A DNA stretch of 64,000 nucleotides from positions 2,110,001 to 2,174,000 of the forward strand of contig NC_079884.1 of assembly GCF_029227915.1 (NCBI RefSeq). The letters run 5' to 3'. Position 1 is the stretch's first letter; each line of letters begins with the position of its first letter. Source of the DNA: Hydractinia symbiolongicarpus (Eukaryota; Cnidaria; Hydrozoa; Anthoathecata; Hydractiniidae). Below, one piece after another: positions 1 to 12,391 of this stretch. Under the pieces are notes generated by a model, which was not told the DNA's origin, made no database searches, and was given only the letters and a program-made list of their open reading frames with translations. The translations under genes were made by a program, and so were the position numbers.

Positions 1-1430
1 ATCAGTTCAATTAAGTCCTACAGTCAATCGCTTCGCTGTTAAAAGCGATGCAACCTAGTAACATCAGAAAAATATCACTAAATACATGTTGGTACGAATA
101 TGTGACCCAACCGTTGTAACTCAACCGGACTGATACTGTCAGAAAGTCAAGGAAATGTAGGTTTTGAAACTGTCTCTATTTCTTCAGCCCGCGCTAACGG
201 CTAGGATTGGTCCCACAGTAAAAAATGACTTATTTCTCTACACTTATAAATAAAGAGCTACCACAGGGCACAGTGTAATCGCTGAGTTCCAGCAATCATG
301 TCAAATTAAGAAGAATGTTATTTCTTGAAGTCCAATTGCCTCATTTATCACATTTATAAGGTCAAAGTCGAAAATCAGTTCAATTAAATCCCGCAGTCAA
401 TCACTTCACAGTTACAAGCGATACAACTTAGTAATATTGGAGAAATATCACTAAACACATGTTGGAACAAATATGTGACGCAACCGTTGTAACTCAAACA
501 TGTAGTTTACTGAAAATGGCTCAATTTCCTCAGTGCAGGCGGACGGCTAGGATTGGTACCACAGTAAAAAGTAACTTACTTATCTAAATTTTTTAATGAA
601 GCGATACTGCAGAGACAAGTGTAATCGATGAATTCCAGCAATCATGTCAAATTAAGAAGAATGTTATTTCTTGGAGTCCAATTGTCTCAATTATCACATT
701 TAGGAGTTCAAAGTCCAAAATAAGTTCAATTAAGTCCCACAGTCAATCGTTTCACTGTTAAAAGCGATACAACTTAGTAATATCGGAAAAACATCACTAA
801 ATGCATGTAGCTACGAATATGTGACGCAACCGTTGTAACTCAACCGGACTAATAATGTTAGAAAGACAATGAAATGTAGTTTTTGAAACTGTCTCTAATT
901 ATTCAGCGCGCGCTAACGGCAATGATTGGTCCCACTGTACAAAATGACTAATTTAACTAAATTTTTTAATAAAGCGCTCCCACACCGCCCAGTGTAATCG
1001 CTGAGTTCCAGCAATCATGTCAAATTAAGAAGAATGTTATTTCTTGGAGTCCAATTGCCTCATTTATCACATTTATCAGGTCAAAGTCCAAAATCAGTTT
1101 AATTAACTCCCACAGCCAATCGCTTCACTGTTACAAGCGATACAACTTAGTAATATCGGAGAAATATCACTAAATACATGTTGGGACAAATATGTGACGC
1201 AATCGTTGTAACTCAAACATGTAGTTTACTGAAAATGGCTCTATTTCCTAAGTGCAGGCTGACGGTGAGGATTGGTGCCACAGTAAAAAATAACTTACTT
1301 ATCTAAATGTTTTAATGAAGCGCTACTGCAGAGCCCAGTGTAATCGATGAATTCTAGCAATGATGTCAAATTAAGAAGAATGTTATTTCTTGGAGACCAA
1401 TTGTCTCATTTATCACATTTATGAGGTCAA
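1..1430 (+). repeat. Four-monomer satellite module, first of four copies
   Basis: This A-B-A-B stretch recurs nearly unchanged at about 5458-6837, 18809-20240 and 22431-23860. The offset to the second copy is constant at 5457 bp (for example CAGTGCAGGCGGACGG at 531 and 5988). Distinguishing marks are AAGTCCTACAGTCAATCGC at the start, the G-rich B variant GTGCAGGCGGACGGC, and the A variant with CACTGTACAAAATGACTAA. Its reuse inside larger repeats shows that blocks of about four monomers moved together, as expected from unequal exchange or conversion. Confidence 0.8.
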
Positions 1431-2980
1431 AGTCCAAAATCAGTTCAATTAAGTCCCACAGTCAATCGTTTCACTGTTAAAAGCGATGCAACCTAGAATT
1501 ATCAGAAAAATATCGCTAAATACATGTTGGTACGAATATGTGACGAGACCTTTGTAACTCAACCGGACTGATACTGTTAGAAAGTCAAGGAAATGTAGGT
1601 TTTGAAACTGCTTCTATTTCTTCAGCGCGCGGTAACGGTTAGGATTGGTCCAAGAGTACAAAATGACTTACTTATCTACACTTTCAAATAAAGCGCTAGC
1701 ACAGCGCTCAGTGTAATCGCTGAGTTCCAGCAATCATGTGTAACTAAGAAGAATGTTAGTTCTTGGAGTCCAATTGGATCATTTGTCACATTTATAACGT
1801 CAAAGGTCGAAAAGAGTTCAATTAAGTCCCACAGTCAATCGTTTAACTGTTAAAAGCGATACAACTTATTAATGTCGGAAAAATATAACAAAGTACATGT
1901 TGGTGCGAATATGTGACGCAACCGTTGTTACCCAACTGGACTGATACTGTCAGAAAGTCGAGGAAACGTAGATTTTGAAACTGTCTCTGTTTCTTCAGCG
2001 CGCGCTAACGGCTAGGATTGGTACCACAGTAAAAAATGACTTATTTCTCTACACTTATAAATAAAGAGATAACACAGGGCACAGTGTAATCGCTGAGTTC
2101 CAGCAATCATGTCAAATTAGGAAGAATGTTGTTTCTTGGAGTCCAATTGGCTCATTTGTCACATTTATAACGTCAAAGGTCGAAAAAAGTTCAATTAAGT
2201 CCCACAATCAATCGTTTAACTGTTAAAAGCGATACAACTTAGTAATGTCGGAAAATATCACTAAACAAATGTTGGTACGAATATGTGACGCAACCGTTGT
2301 AACTCAACCGGATTGATACCTCTAGAAAGTTAAGGAAATGCAGTTTTTGAAACTGCTTCTATTTCTTCAGCGCGCGGTAACGGTTAGGATTAGTCCAAGA
2401 GTATAAAATGACCTACTTATCTACACTTTCAAATGAAGCGCTACCACAGCGCCCAGAGTAATCGCGGAGTTCCAGCAATCATGTCAAATTAAGAAGAATG
2501 TTGTTTCTTGGAATCCAATTGTCTCATTTATCACATTTATGAGGTCAAAGTCCAAAATCAGTTCAATTAAGTCCCACAGTCAATCGTTTCACTGTTAAAA
2601 GCGATGCAACCTAGAATTATCAGAAAAATATCGCTAAATACATGTTGGTACGAATATGTGACGAGACCTTTGTAACTCAACCGGACTGATACTGTTAGAA
2701 AGTCAAGGAAATGTAGGTTTCGAAACTGCTTCTATTTCTTCAGCGCGCGCCAACGGCAAGGATTGGTCCCACAGTACAAAGTGACTAATTTATCTATATA
2801 TTTTAATAAAGCGCTCCCACACCGCCCAGTGTAATCGCTGAGTTCCAGCAATCATGTCAAATTAAGAAGAATGTTATTTCTTGAAGTCCAATTGCCTCAT
2901 TTATCACATTTATAAGGTCAAAGTCCAAAATCAGTTCAATTAAGTGCCACAGTCAATCGCTTCACTGTTACAAGCGATAC

Positions 2981-4244
2981 AACTTAGTAATATCGGAAAA
3001 ATATAACAAAATACATGTTGGCGCGAATATGTGATGCAACTGTTGTAACTCAAACGGACTGATACTGTCAGAAAGTCAAGGAAATGTAGTTTTTAAAACT
3101 GTCTCTATTACTTCAGCGCACGCTAACGGCTAGGATTGGTACCACAGTAAAAAATGACTTACTTATATACACTTTCAAATAACGCGCTCCCACACCGCCC
3201 AGTGTAATTGCTGATTTCCAACAATCATGTCAAATCAAGTAGAATGTTATTTCTTGGAGTCCAATTATCTCATTTATCACATTAATAAGGCCAAAGTCCA
3301 AAATCAGTTCAATTAATTCCCACAGTCAATCGCTTCAATAATAATAATAATTATTATCAGCTGCTAGAGCCCAGTGTAATCGATGAATTCCAGGAATCAT
3401 GTCAAATTAAGAACAATGTTATTTCATGAAATCCAATTGCAGCATTTATCACATTTATGAGGTCAAAGTCCAAAATCAGTTCAATTAAGTCCCACAGTCA
3501 ATCGCTTAACTGTTAAAAGCGATGCAACCTAGCAATATCAGAAAAATATCGCTAAATACATGTTGGTACGAATATGTGACGCAACCGTTGTAACATAACC
3601 GGACTGATACTGTCAGAAAGTCAAGGAAATGTAGGTTTTGAAACTGTCTCTATTTCTTCAGCCCGCGCTAACGGCTAGAATTGGTCCCACAGTAAAAAAT
3701 GACTCATTTCTCTACACTTATAAATAAAGCGCTACCACAGGGCACAGTGTAATCGCTGAGTTCCAGCAATCATGTCGAATTAAGAAGAATGTTATTTCTT
3801 GGAGTCCCATTGTCCCATTCATCACAATTATAAGGTCAAAGTCCAAAATCAGTTCAATTAACTCCCACAGCCAATCGCTTCACTGTTACAAGCGATACAA
3901 CTTAGTAATATCGGAGAAATATCACTAAATACATGTTGGAACAAATATGTGACGCAATCGTTGTAACTCAAACATGTAGTTTACTGAAAATGGCTCTATT
4001 TCCTAAGTGCAGGCTGACGGTGAGGATTGGTGCCACAGTAAAAAATAACTTACTTATCTAAATGTTTTAATGAAGCGCTACTGCAGAGTCCAGTGTAATC
4101 GATGAATTCTAGCAATGATGTCAAATTAAGAAGAATGTTATTTCTTGGAGACCAATTTTCTCATTTATCACATTTATGAGTTCAAAATCCAAAATCAGTT
4201 CAATTAAGTCCTACAGTCAATCGCTTCGCTGTTAAAGGCGATGC
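2981..4244 (+). repeat. 1264-bp satellite tandem duplication, copy 1
   Basis: Copy 1 of a directly repeated 1264-bp block: two A monomers, one B monomer and one 172-bp truncated monomer (373+373+346+172 = 1264). Diagnostic marks shared with copy 2 are AAATATAACAAAATACATG with GGCGCGAATATGTGATGCAAC, the AAT microsatellite and CCCATTGTCCCATTCATCAC. The offset is constant at 1264. I noticed only one base difference, ATATCA near 3536 against ATACCA near 4800. Ends are placed where similarity to the neighbouring copy stops and are accurate to about 10 bp. Confidence 0.9.
3337..3358 (+). repeat. AAT/ATT microsatellite at a truncated-monomer junction
   Basis: A 22-bp AATAATAATAATAATTATTA-type tract, itself an inverted repeat, replaces about 200 bp of monomer. 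Left flank is CAATCGCTTC, right flank CAGCTGCTAGAGCCCAG. The landmark spacing here is only 172 bp (3305 to 3477). Duplicated at 4601-4622 and found again at 18298-18319. Confidence 0.9.
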
Positions 4245-5508
4245 AACTTAGTAATATCGGAAAAATATAACAAAATACATGTTGGCGCGAATATGTGATG
4301 CAACTGTTGTAACTCAAACGGACTGATACTGTCAGAAAGTCAAGGAAATGTAGTTTTTAAAACTGTCTCTATTACTTCAGCGCACGCTAACGGCTAGGAT
4401 TGGTACCACAGTAAAAAATGACTTACTTATATACACTTTCAAATAACGCGCTCCCACACCGCCCAGTGTAATTGCTGATTTCCAACAATCATGTCAAATC
4501 AAGTAGAATGTTATTTCTTGGAGTCCAATTATCTCATTTATCACATTAATAAGGCCAAAGTCCAAAATCAGTTCAATTAATTCCCACAGTCAATCGCTTC
4601 AATAATAATAATAATTATTATCAGCTGCTAGAGCCCAGTGTAATCGATGAATTCCAGGAATCATGTCAAATTAAGAACAATGTTATTTCATGAAATCCAA
4701 TTGCAGCATTTATCACATTTATGAGGTCAAAGTCCAAAATCAGTTCAATTAAGTCCCACAGTCAATCGCTTAACTGTTAAAAGCGATGCAACCTAGCAAT
4801 ACCAGAAAAATATCGCTAAATACATGTTGGTACGAATATGTGACGCAACCGTTGTAACATAACCGGACTGATACTGTCAGAAAGTCAAGGAAATGTAGGT
4901 TTTGAAACTGTCTCTATTTCTTCAGCCCGCGCTAACGGCTAGAATTGGTCCCACAGTAAAAAATGACTCATTTCTCTACACTTATAAATAAAGCGCTACC
5001 ACAGGGCACAGTGTAATCGCTGAGTTCCAGCAATCATGTCGAATTAAGAAGAATGTTATTTCTTGGAGTCCCATTGTCCCATTCATCACAATTATAAGGT
5101 CAAAGTCCAAAATCAGTTCAATTAACTCCCACAGCCAATCGCTTCACTGTTACAAGCGATACAACTTAGTAATATCGGAGAAATATCACTAAATACATGT
5201 TGGAACAAATATGTGACGCAATCGTTGTAACTCAAACATGTAGTTTACTGAAAATGGCTCTATTTCCTAAGTGCAGGCTGACGGTGAGGATTGGTGCCAC
5301 AGTAAAAAATAACTTACTTATCTAAATGTTTTAATGAAGCGCTACTGCAGAGTCCAGTGTAATCGATGAATTCTAGCAATGATGTCAAATTAAGAAGAAT
5401 GTTATTTCTTGGAGACCAATTTTCTCATTTATCACATTTATGAGTTCAAAATCCAAAATCAGTTCAATTAAGTCCTACAGTCAATCGCTTCGCTGTTAAA
5501 GGCGATGC
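4245..5508 (+). repeat. 1264-bp satellite tandem duplication, copy 2
   Basis: Second copy of the preceding block, nearly identical over its whole length. It ends where the array passes into the second copy of the four-monomer module that also begins the window. The near identity means the duplication is recent compared with the divergence between ordinary neighbouring monomers. Confidence 0.9.
4601..4622 (+). repeat. AAT/ATT microsatellite, duplicated copy
   Basis: Exact 1264-bp offset copy of the tract at 3337-3358, carried by the tandem duplication. Same truncated monomer on both sides. Confidence 0.9.
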
Positions 5509-6837
5509 AACCTAGTGACATCAGAAAAATATCACTAAATACTTGTTGGTACGAATATGTGACGCAACCGTTGTAACTCAACCGGACTGATACTGTCAGA
5601 AAGTCAAGGAAATGTAGGTTTTGAAACTGTCTCCATTTCTTCAGCCCGCGCTAACGGCTAGGATTGGTCCCACAGTAAAAAATCACTTATTTCTCTACAC
5701 TTATAAATAAAGAGCTACCACAGGGCACAGTGTAATCGCTGAGTTCCAGCAATCATGTCAAATTAAGAAGAATGTTATTTCTTGAAGTCCAATTGCCTCA
5801 TTTATCACATTTATAAGATCAAAGTCCAAAATCAGTTCAATTAAATCCCACAGTCAATCGCTTCACAGTTACAAGCGATACAACTTAGTAATATCGGAGA
5901 AATATCACTAAATACATGTTGGAACAAATATGTGACGCAACCGTTGTAACTCAAACATGTAGTTTACTGAAAATGGCTCAATTTCCTCAGTGCAGGCGGA
6001 CGGCTAGGATTGGTACCACAGTAAAAAATAACTTACTTATCTAAATTTTTTAATGAAGCGATACTGCAGAGCCCAGTGTAATCGATGAATTCCAGCAATC
6101 ATGTCAAATTAAGAAGAATGTTATTTCTTGGAGTCCATTTGTCTCAATTATCACATTTAGGAGGTCAAAGTCCAAAATAAGTTCAATTAAGTCCCACAGT
6201 CAATCGTTTCACTGTTAAAAGCGATACAACTTAGTAATATCGGAAAAACATCACTAAATGCATGTATCTACGAATATGTGACGCAACCGTTGTAACTCAA
6301 CCGGACTGATACTGTTAGAAAGACAATGAAATGTAGTTTTTGAAACTGTCTCTATTTATTCAGCGCGCGCTAACGGCAACAATTGGTCCCACTGTACAAA
6401 ATGACTAATTTATCTAAATTTTTTAATAAAGCGCTCCCACACCGCCCAGTGTAATCACTGAGTTCCAGCAATCATGTCAAATTAAGAAGAATGTTATTTC
6501 TTGGAGTCCAATTGCCTCATTTATCACATTTATCAGGTCAAAGTCCAAAATCAGTTCAATTAACTCCCACAGCCAATCGCTTCACTGTTACAAGCGATAC
6601 AACTTAGTAATATCGGAGAAATATCACTAAATACATGTTGGAACAAATATGTGACACAATCGTTGTAACTCAAACATGTAATTTACTGAAAATAGCTCTA
6701 TTTCCTAAGTGCAGGCTGACGGTGAGGATTGGTGCCACAGTAAAAAATAACTTACTTATCTAAATGTTTTAATGAAGCGCTACTGCAGAGCCCAGTGTAA
6801 TCGATGAATTCTAGCAATGATGTCAAATTAAGAAGAA
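5458..6837 (+). repeat. Four-monomer satellite module, second copy
   Basis: Matches 1-1380 at a constant offset of 5457 bp with a few substitutions. After about 6837 it passes into A monomers carrying GGGGTCCAATTGTCTCATTT and CCTATTTAGGAGG, a variant that also occurs in the 4022-bp repeats downstream. Confidence 0.8.
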
Positions 6838-8369
6838 TGCTATTTCTTGGGGTCCAATTGTCTCATTTATCCTATTTAGGAGGTCAAAGTCAAAAACCAG
6901 TTCAATTAAGTCCCACAGTCAATCGTTTCACTGTTAAAAGCGATGCAACCTAGTAATATCGGAAAAATATCACTAAATACATGTTGGTACGAACACGTGA
7001 CGCAACCGTTGTAACTCCAACGGATTGATACCGCTAGAAAGTCAGGGAAATAGAGTTTTCGAAACTGTTTTCATTTCTTTAGCGCGCGCTAGCGGCTAGG
7101 ATTGGTGCCACAGTAAAAAATGACTTACTTATCTACACTTTCAATTAAAGCGCTACCACAGCGCCCAGTGTAATCGCTGAGTTCCAGCAATCATGTCAAA
7201 TTAAGAAGAATGTTATTTTTTGGAGTCCAAATTGTCTCATTTATCACATTTATGAGGTCAAAGTCCAAAATCAGTTCAATTAAGTCCCACAGTCAATCGT
7301 TTCACTGTTAGAAGCGATACAACTTAGTAATATCGGAAAAATATCGCTAAATACATGTTGGTGCGAATTTGTGACGCAACCATTGTAACTCCAACTGATT
7401 GATACCGCTAGAAAGTCAAGGAAATAGAGTTTTCGAAACTGTTTCCATTTCTTCAGCGCGCGCTAACGGCTAGGATTGGTCCCACAGTAAAAAATGACTT
7501 ACTTATCTACACTTTCAAATAACGCGCTCCCACACCGCCTAGTGTAATCGCTGAGTTCCCGTAATCATGTCAAATTAAGAAGAATGTTATTTCTTGAATC
7601 CAATTGCCTCATTTATCACATTTATAAGGTCAAAGTCCAAAATCAGTTCAATTAAGTGCCACAGTCAATCGTTTCACTGTTACAAGCGATACAACTTAGT
7701 AATATCGGAAAAATATCGCTAAATACATGTTGGTACGAATATGTGACGCAACCGTTGCAACTTAAACGGATTGATACCGTTAGAAAATCAATGAAATGTA
7801 GTTTTTGAAACTGTTTCCATTTCTTCAGCGCGCGCTAACGGCTAGGAATGGTCCAACAATAAAAAATGACTTACTTATCTACACTTTCAAGTAAAGCGCT
7901 ACCACAGCGCCAAGTGTAATCGCTGAGTTCCAGCAATCATGTCAAATTAAGAAGAATTTCTTGGGGTCCAATTGTCTCATTTATCCTATTTAGGAGGTCA
8001 AAGTCAAAAACCAGTTCAATTAAGTCCCACAGTCAATCGTTTCACTGTTAAAAGCGATGCAACCTAGTAATATCGGAAAAATATCACTAAATACATGTTG
8101 GTACGAACACGTGACGCAACCGTTGTAACTCAAACGGATTGATACCGCTAGAAAGTCAATGAAATGTATTTTTTGAAACTGTTTCAATTTCTTCAGCGCG
8201 TGCTAACAGCTAGGATTGGTCCCACAGTAAAAAATGACTTACTTATTTACACTTTCAAATAAAGCGCTAGCACAGCGCCCAGTATAATCGCTGAGTTCTA
8301 GCACTCATATCAAACTAAGAAGAATATTAGTTCTTGGAATCCAATTGTCTCATTTATCACATTTATAAG

Positions 8370-11300
8370 GCCAAAGCCCAAAATCAGTTCAATTAACTCC
8401 CACAGTCAATCGCTTCACTGTTACAAGCGATACAACTTAGTAATATCGGAAAAATATCACTAAATACATGTTGGTACAAATATGTGACGCAATCGTTGTA
8501 ACTCAAACATGTAGTTTACTGAAAATGGCTCTATTTCCTAAGTGCAGGCTGACGGTGAGGATTGGTGCCACAGCAAAAAATAACTTACTTATCTAAATGT
8601 TTTAATGAAGCGCTACTGCAGAGCCCAGTGTAATCGATGAATTCTAGCAATGATGTCAAATTAAGAAGAATGTTATTTCTTGGAGACCAATTGTCTTATT
8701 TATCACATTTATGAGGTCAAAGTCCAAAATCAGTTCAATTAAGTCCCACAGTCAATCGTTTCACTGTTAAAAGCGATGCAACCTAGAATTATCAGAAAAA
8801 TATCGCTAAATACATGTTGGTACGAATATGTGACGAGACCTTTGTAACTCAACCGGACTGATACTGTTAGAAAGTCAAGGAAATGTAGGTTTTGAAACTG
8901 CTTCTATTTCTTCAGCGCGCGGTAACGGTTAGGATTGGTCCAAGAGTATAAAATGACTTACTTATCTACACTTTCAAATAAAGCGCTAGCACAGCGCTCA
9001 GTGTAATCGCTGAGTTCCAGCAATCATGTGTAACTTAGAAGAATGTTAGTTCTTGGAGTCCAATTGGATCATTTGTCACACTTATAACGTCAAAGGTCGA
9101 AAAGTGTTCAATTAAGTACCACAGTCAATCTTTTAACTGTTAAAAGCGATACAACTTAGTAATGTCGGAAAAATATAACAAAATACATGTTGGTGCGAAT
9201 ATGTGACGCAACCGTTGTAACTCAACTGGACTGATACTGTCAGAAAGTCGAGGAAACGTAGATTTTGAAACTGTCTCTGTTTCTTCAGCGCGCGCTAACG
9301 GCTAGGATTGGTACCACAGTAAAAAATGACTTATTTCTCTACACTTATAAATAAAGAGATACCACAGGGCACAGTGTAATCGCTGAGTTCCAGCAATCAT
9401 GTCAAATTAAGAAGAATGTTATTTCTTGAAGTCCATTTGTCTCAATTATCACATTTAGGAGGTCAAAGTCCAAAATAAGTTCAATTAAGTCCCACAGTCA
9501 ATCGTTTCACTGTTAAAAGCGATACAACTTAGTAATATCGGAAAAACATCACTAAATGCATGTAGCTACGAATATGTGACGCAACCGTTGTAACTCAACC
9601 GGACTGATACTGTTAGAAAGACAATGAAATGTAGTTTTTGAAACTGTCTCTATTTATTCAGCGCGCGCTAACGGCAACGATTGGTCCCACTGTACAAAAT
9701 GACTAATTTATCTAAATTTTTTAATAAAGCGCTCCCACACCGCCCAGTGTAATCGCTGAGTTCCAGCAATCATGTCAAATTAAGAAGAATGTTATTTCTT
9801 GGAGTCCAATTGCCTCATTTATCACATTTATCAGGTCAAAGTCCAAAATCAGTTCAATTAACTCCCACAGCCAATCGCTTCACTGTTACAAGCGATACAA
9901 ATTAGTAATATCGGAGAAATATCACTAAATACATGTTGGAACAAATATGTGACGCAATGGTTGTAACTCAAACATGTAGTTTACTGAAAATGGCTCTATT
10001 TCCTAAGTGCAGGCTGACGGTGAGGATTCGTGCCACAGTAAAAAATAACTTACTTATCTAAATGTTTTAATGAAGCGCTACTGCAGAGCCCAGTGTAATC
10101 GATGAATTCTAGCAATGATGTCAAATTAAGAAGAATGTTATTTCTTGGGGTCCAATTGTCTCATTTATCCTATTTAGGAGGTCAAAGTCCAAAATCAGTT
10201 CAATTAAGTCCCACAGTCAATTGTTTCACTGTTAAAAGCGATGCAACCTAGAATTATCAGAATAATATCGCTAAATACATGTTGGTACGAATATGTGACG
10301 AGACCTTTGTAACTCAACCAGACTGATACTGTTAGAAAGTCAAGGAAATGTAGGTTTTGAAACTGCTTCTATTCCTTCAGCGCGCGGTAACGGTTAGGAT
10401 TGGTCCAAGAGTATAAAATGACTTACTTATCTACACTTTCAAATAAAGCGCTAGCACAGCGCTCAGTGTAATCGCTGAGTTCCAGCAATCATGTGTAACT
10501 TAGAAGAATGTTAGTTCTTAGAGTCCAATTGGATCATTTGTCACATTTATAACGTCAAAGGTCGAAAAGAGTTCAATTAAGTACCACAGTCAATCTTTCA
10601 ACTGTTAAAAGCGATACAACTTAGTAATGTCGGAAAAATATAACAAAATACATGTTGGTGCGAATATGTGACGCAACCGTTGTAACTCAACTGGACTGAT
10701 ACTGTCAGAAAGTCGAGGAAACGTAGATTTTGAAACTGTCTCTGTTTCTTCAGCGCGCGCTAACGGCTAGGATTGGTACCACAGTAAAAAATGACTTATT
10801 TCTCTACACTTATAAATAAAGCGCTACCACAGCGCCCAGTGTAATCGCTGAGTTCCAGCAATCATGTCTAATTAAAAAGAATGTTATTTTTTGAAGTCCA
10901 AATTGTCTCATTTATCACATTTATGAGGTCAAAGTCCAAAATAAGTTCAATTAAGTCCCACAGTCAATCGTTTCACTGTTAAAAGCGATACAACTTAGTA
11001 ATATCGGAAAAACATCACTAAATGCATGTACGTACGAATATGTGACGCAACCGTTGTAACTCAACCGGACTGATACTGTTAGAAAGACAATGAAATGTAG
11101 TTTTTGAAACTGTCTCTATTTATTCAGCGCGCGCTAACGGCAACGATTGGTCCCACTGTACAAAATGACTAATTTATCTAAATTTTTTAATAAAGCGCTC
11201 CCACACCGCCCAGTGTAATCGCTGAGTTCCAGCAATCATTTCAAATTAAGAAGAATGTTATTTCTTGGAGTCCAATTGCCTCATTTATCACATTTATCTG

Positions 11301-12391
11301 GTCAAAGTCCAAAATCAGTTCAATTAACTCCCACAGCCAATCGCTTCACTGTTACAAGCGATACAACTTAGTAATATCGGAGAAATATCACTATATACAT
11401 GTTGGAACAAATATGTGACGCAATCGTTGTAACTCAAACATGTAGTTTACTGCAAATGGCTCTATTTCCTAAGTGCAGGCTGACGGTGAGGATTGGTGCC
11501 ACAGTAAAAAATAACTTACTTATCTAAATGTTTTAATGAAGTGCTACTGCAGAGCCCAGTGTAATCGATGAATTCTAGCAATGATGTCAAATTAAGAAGA
11601 ATGTTATTTCTTGGGGTCCAATTGTCTCATTTATCCTATTTAGGAGGTCAAAGTCAAAAACCAGTTCAAATAAGTCCCACAGTCAAACGTTTCACTGTTA
11701 AAAGCGATGCAACCTAGTAATATCGGAAAAATATCACTAAATACATGTTGGTACGAACACGTGACGCAACCGTTGTAACTCCAACGGATTGATACCGCTA
11801 GAAAGTCAAGGAAATAGAGTTTTCGAAACTGTTTCCATTTCTTCAGTGCGCGCTAACGGCTAGGATTGGTCCCACAGTAAAAAATGACTTACTTATTTAC
11901 ACTTTCAAATAACGCGCTCCCACACCGCCTAGTGTAATCGCTGAATTCCAGTAATCATGTCAAATTAAGAAGAATGTTATTTCTTGAATCCAATTGCCTC
12001 ATTTATCAAATTTATAAGGTCAAAGTCCAAAATCAGTTCAATTAAGTGCCACAGTAAATCGCTTCACTGTTACAAGCGATACAACTTAGTAATATCGGAA
12101 AAATATCACCAACTACATGTTGGTACGAATATGTGACGCAACCGTTGCAACTTAAACGGATTGATACCGTTAGAAAATCAATGAAATGTAGTTTTTGAAA
12201 CTTTTTCCATTTCTTCAGCGCGCGATAACGGCTAGGAATGGCCCAACAATAAAAAATGACTTACTTATCTACACTTTCAAGTTAAGCGCTACCACAGCGC
12301 CCAGTGTAATCGCTGAATTCCAACAATCATGTCAAATTAAGAAGAATGTTATTTCTTGGGGTCCATTTGCCTCATTTATCCTATTTAGGAG
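8370..12391 (+). repeat. 4022-bp higher-order satellite repeat, copy 1
   Basis: Eleven-monomer unit; 8 x 373 + 3 x 346 gives exactly 4022. Shared private variants fix the register with copy 2: ACAGCAAAAAATAAC (8571 and 12593), GATTCGTGCC (10024 and 14046), CAATTGTTT (near 10220 and 14242). All give an offset of 4022. It starts at GGCCAAAGCCCAAAATCAG. Confidence 0.9.
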
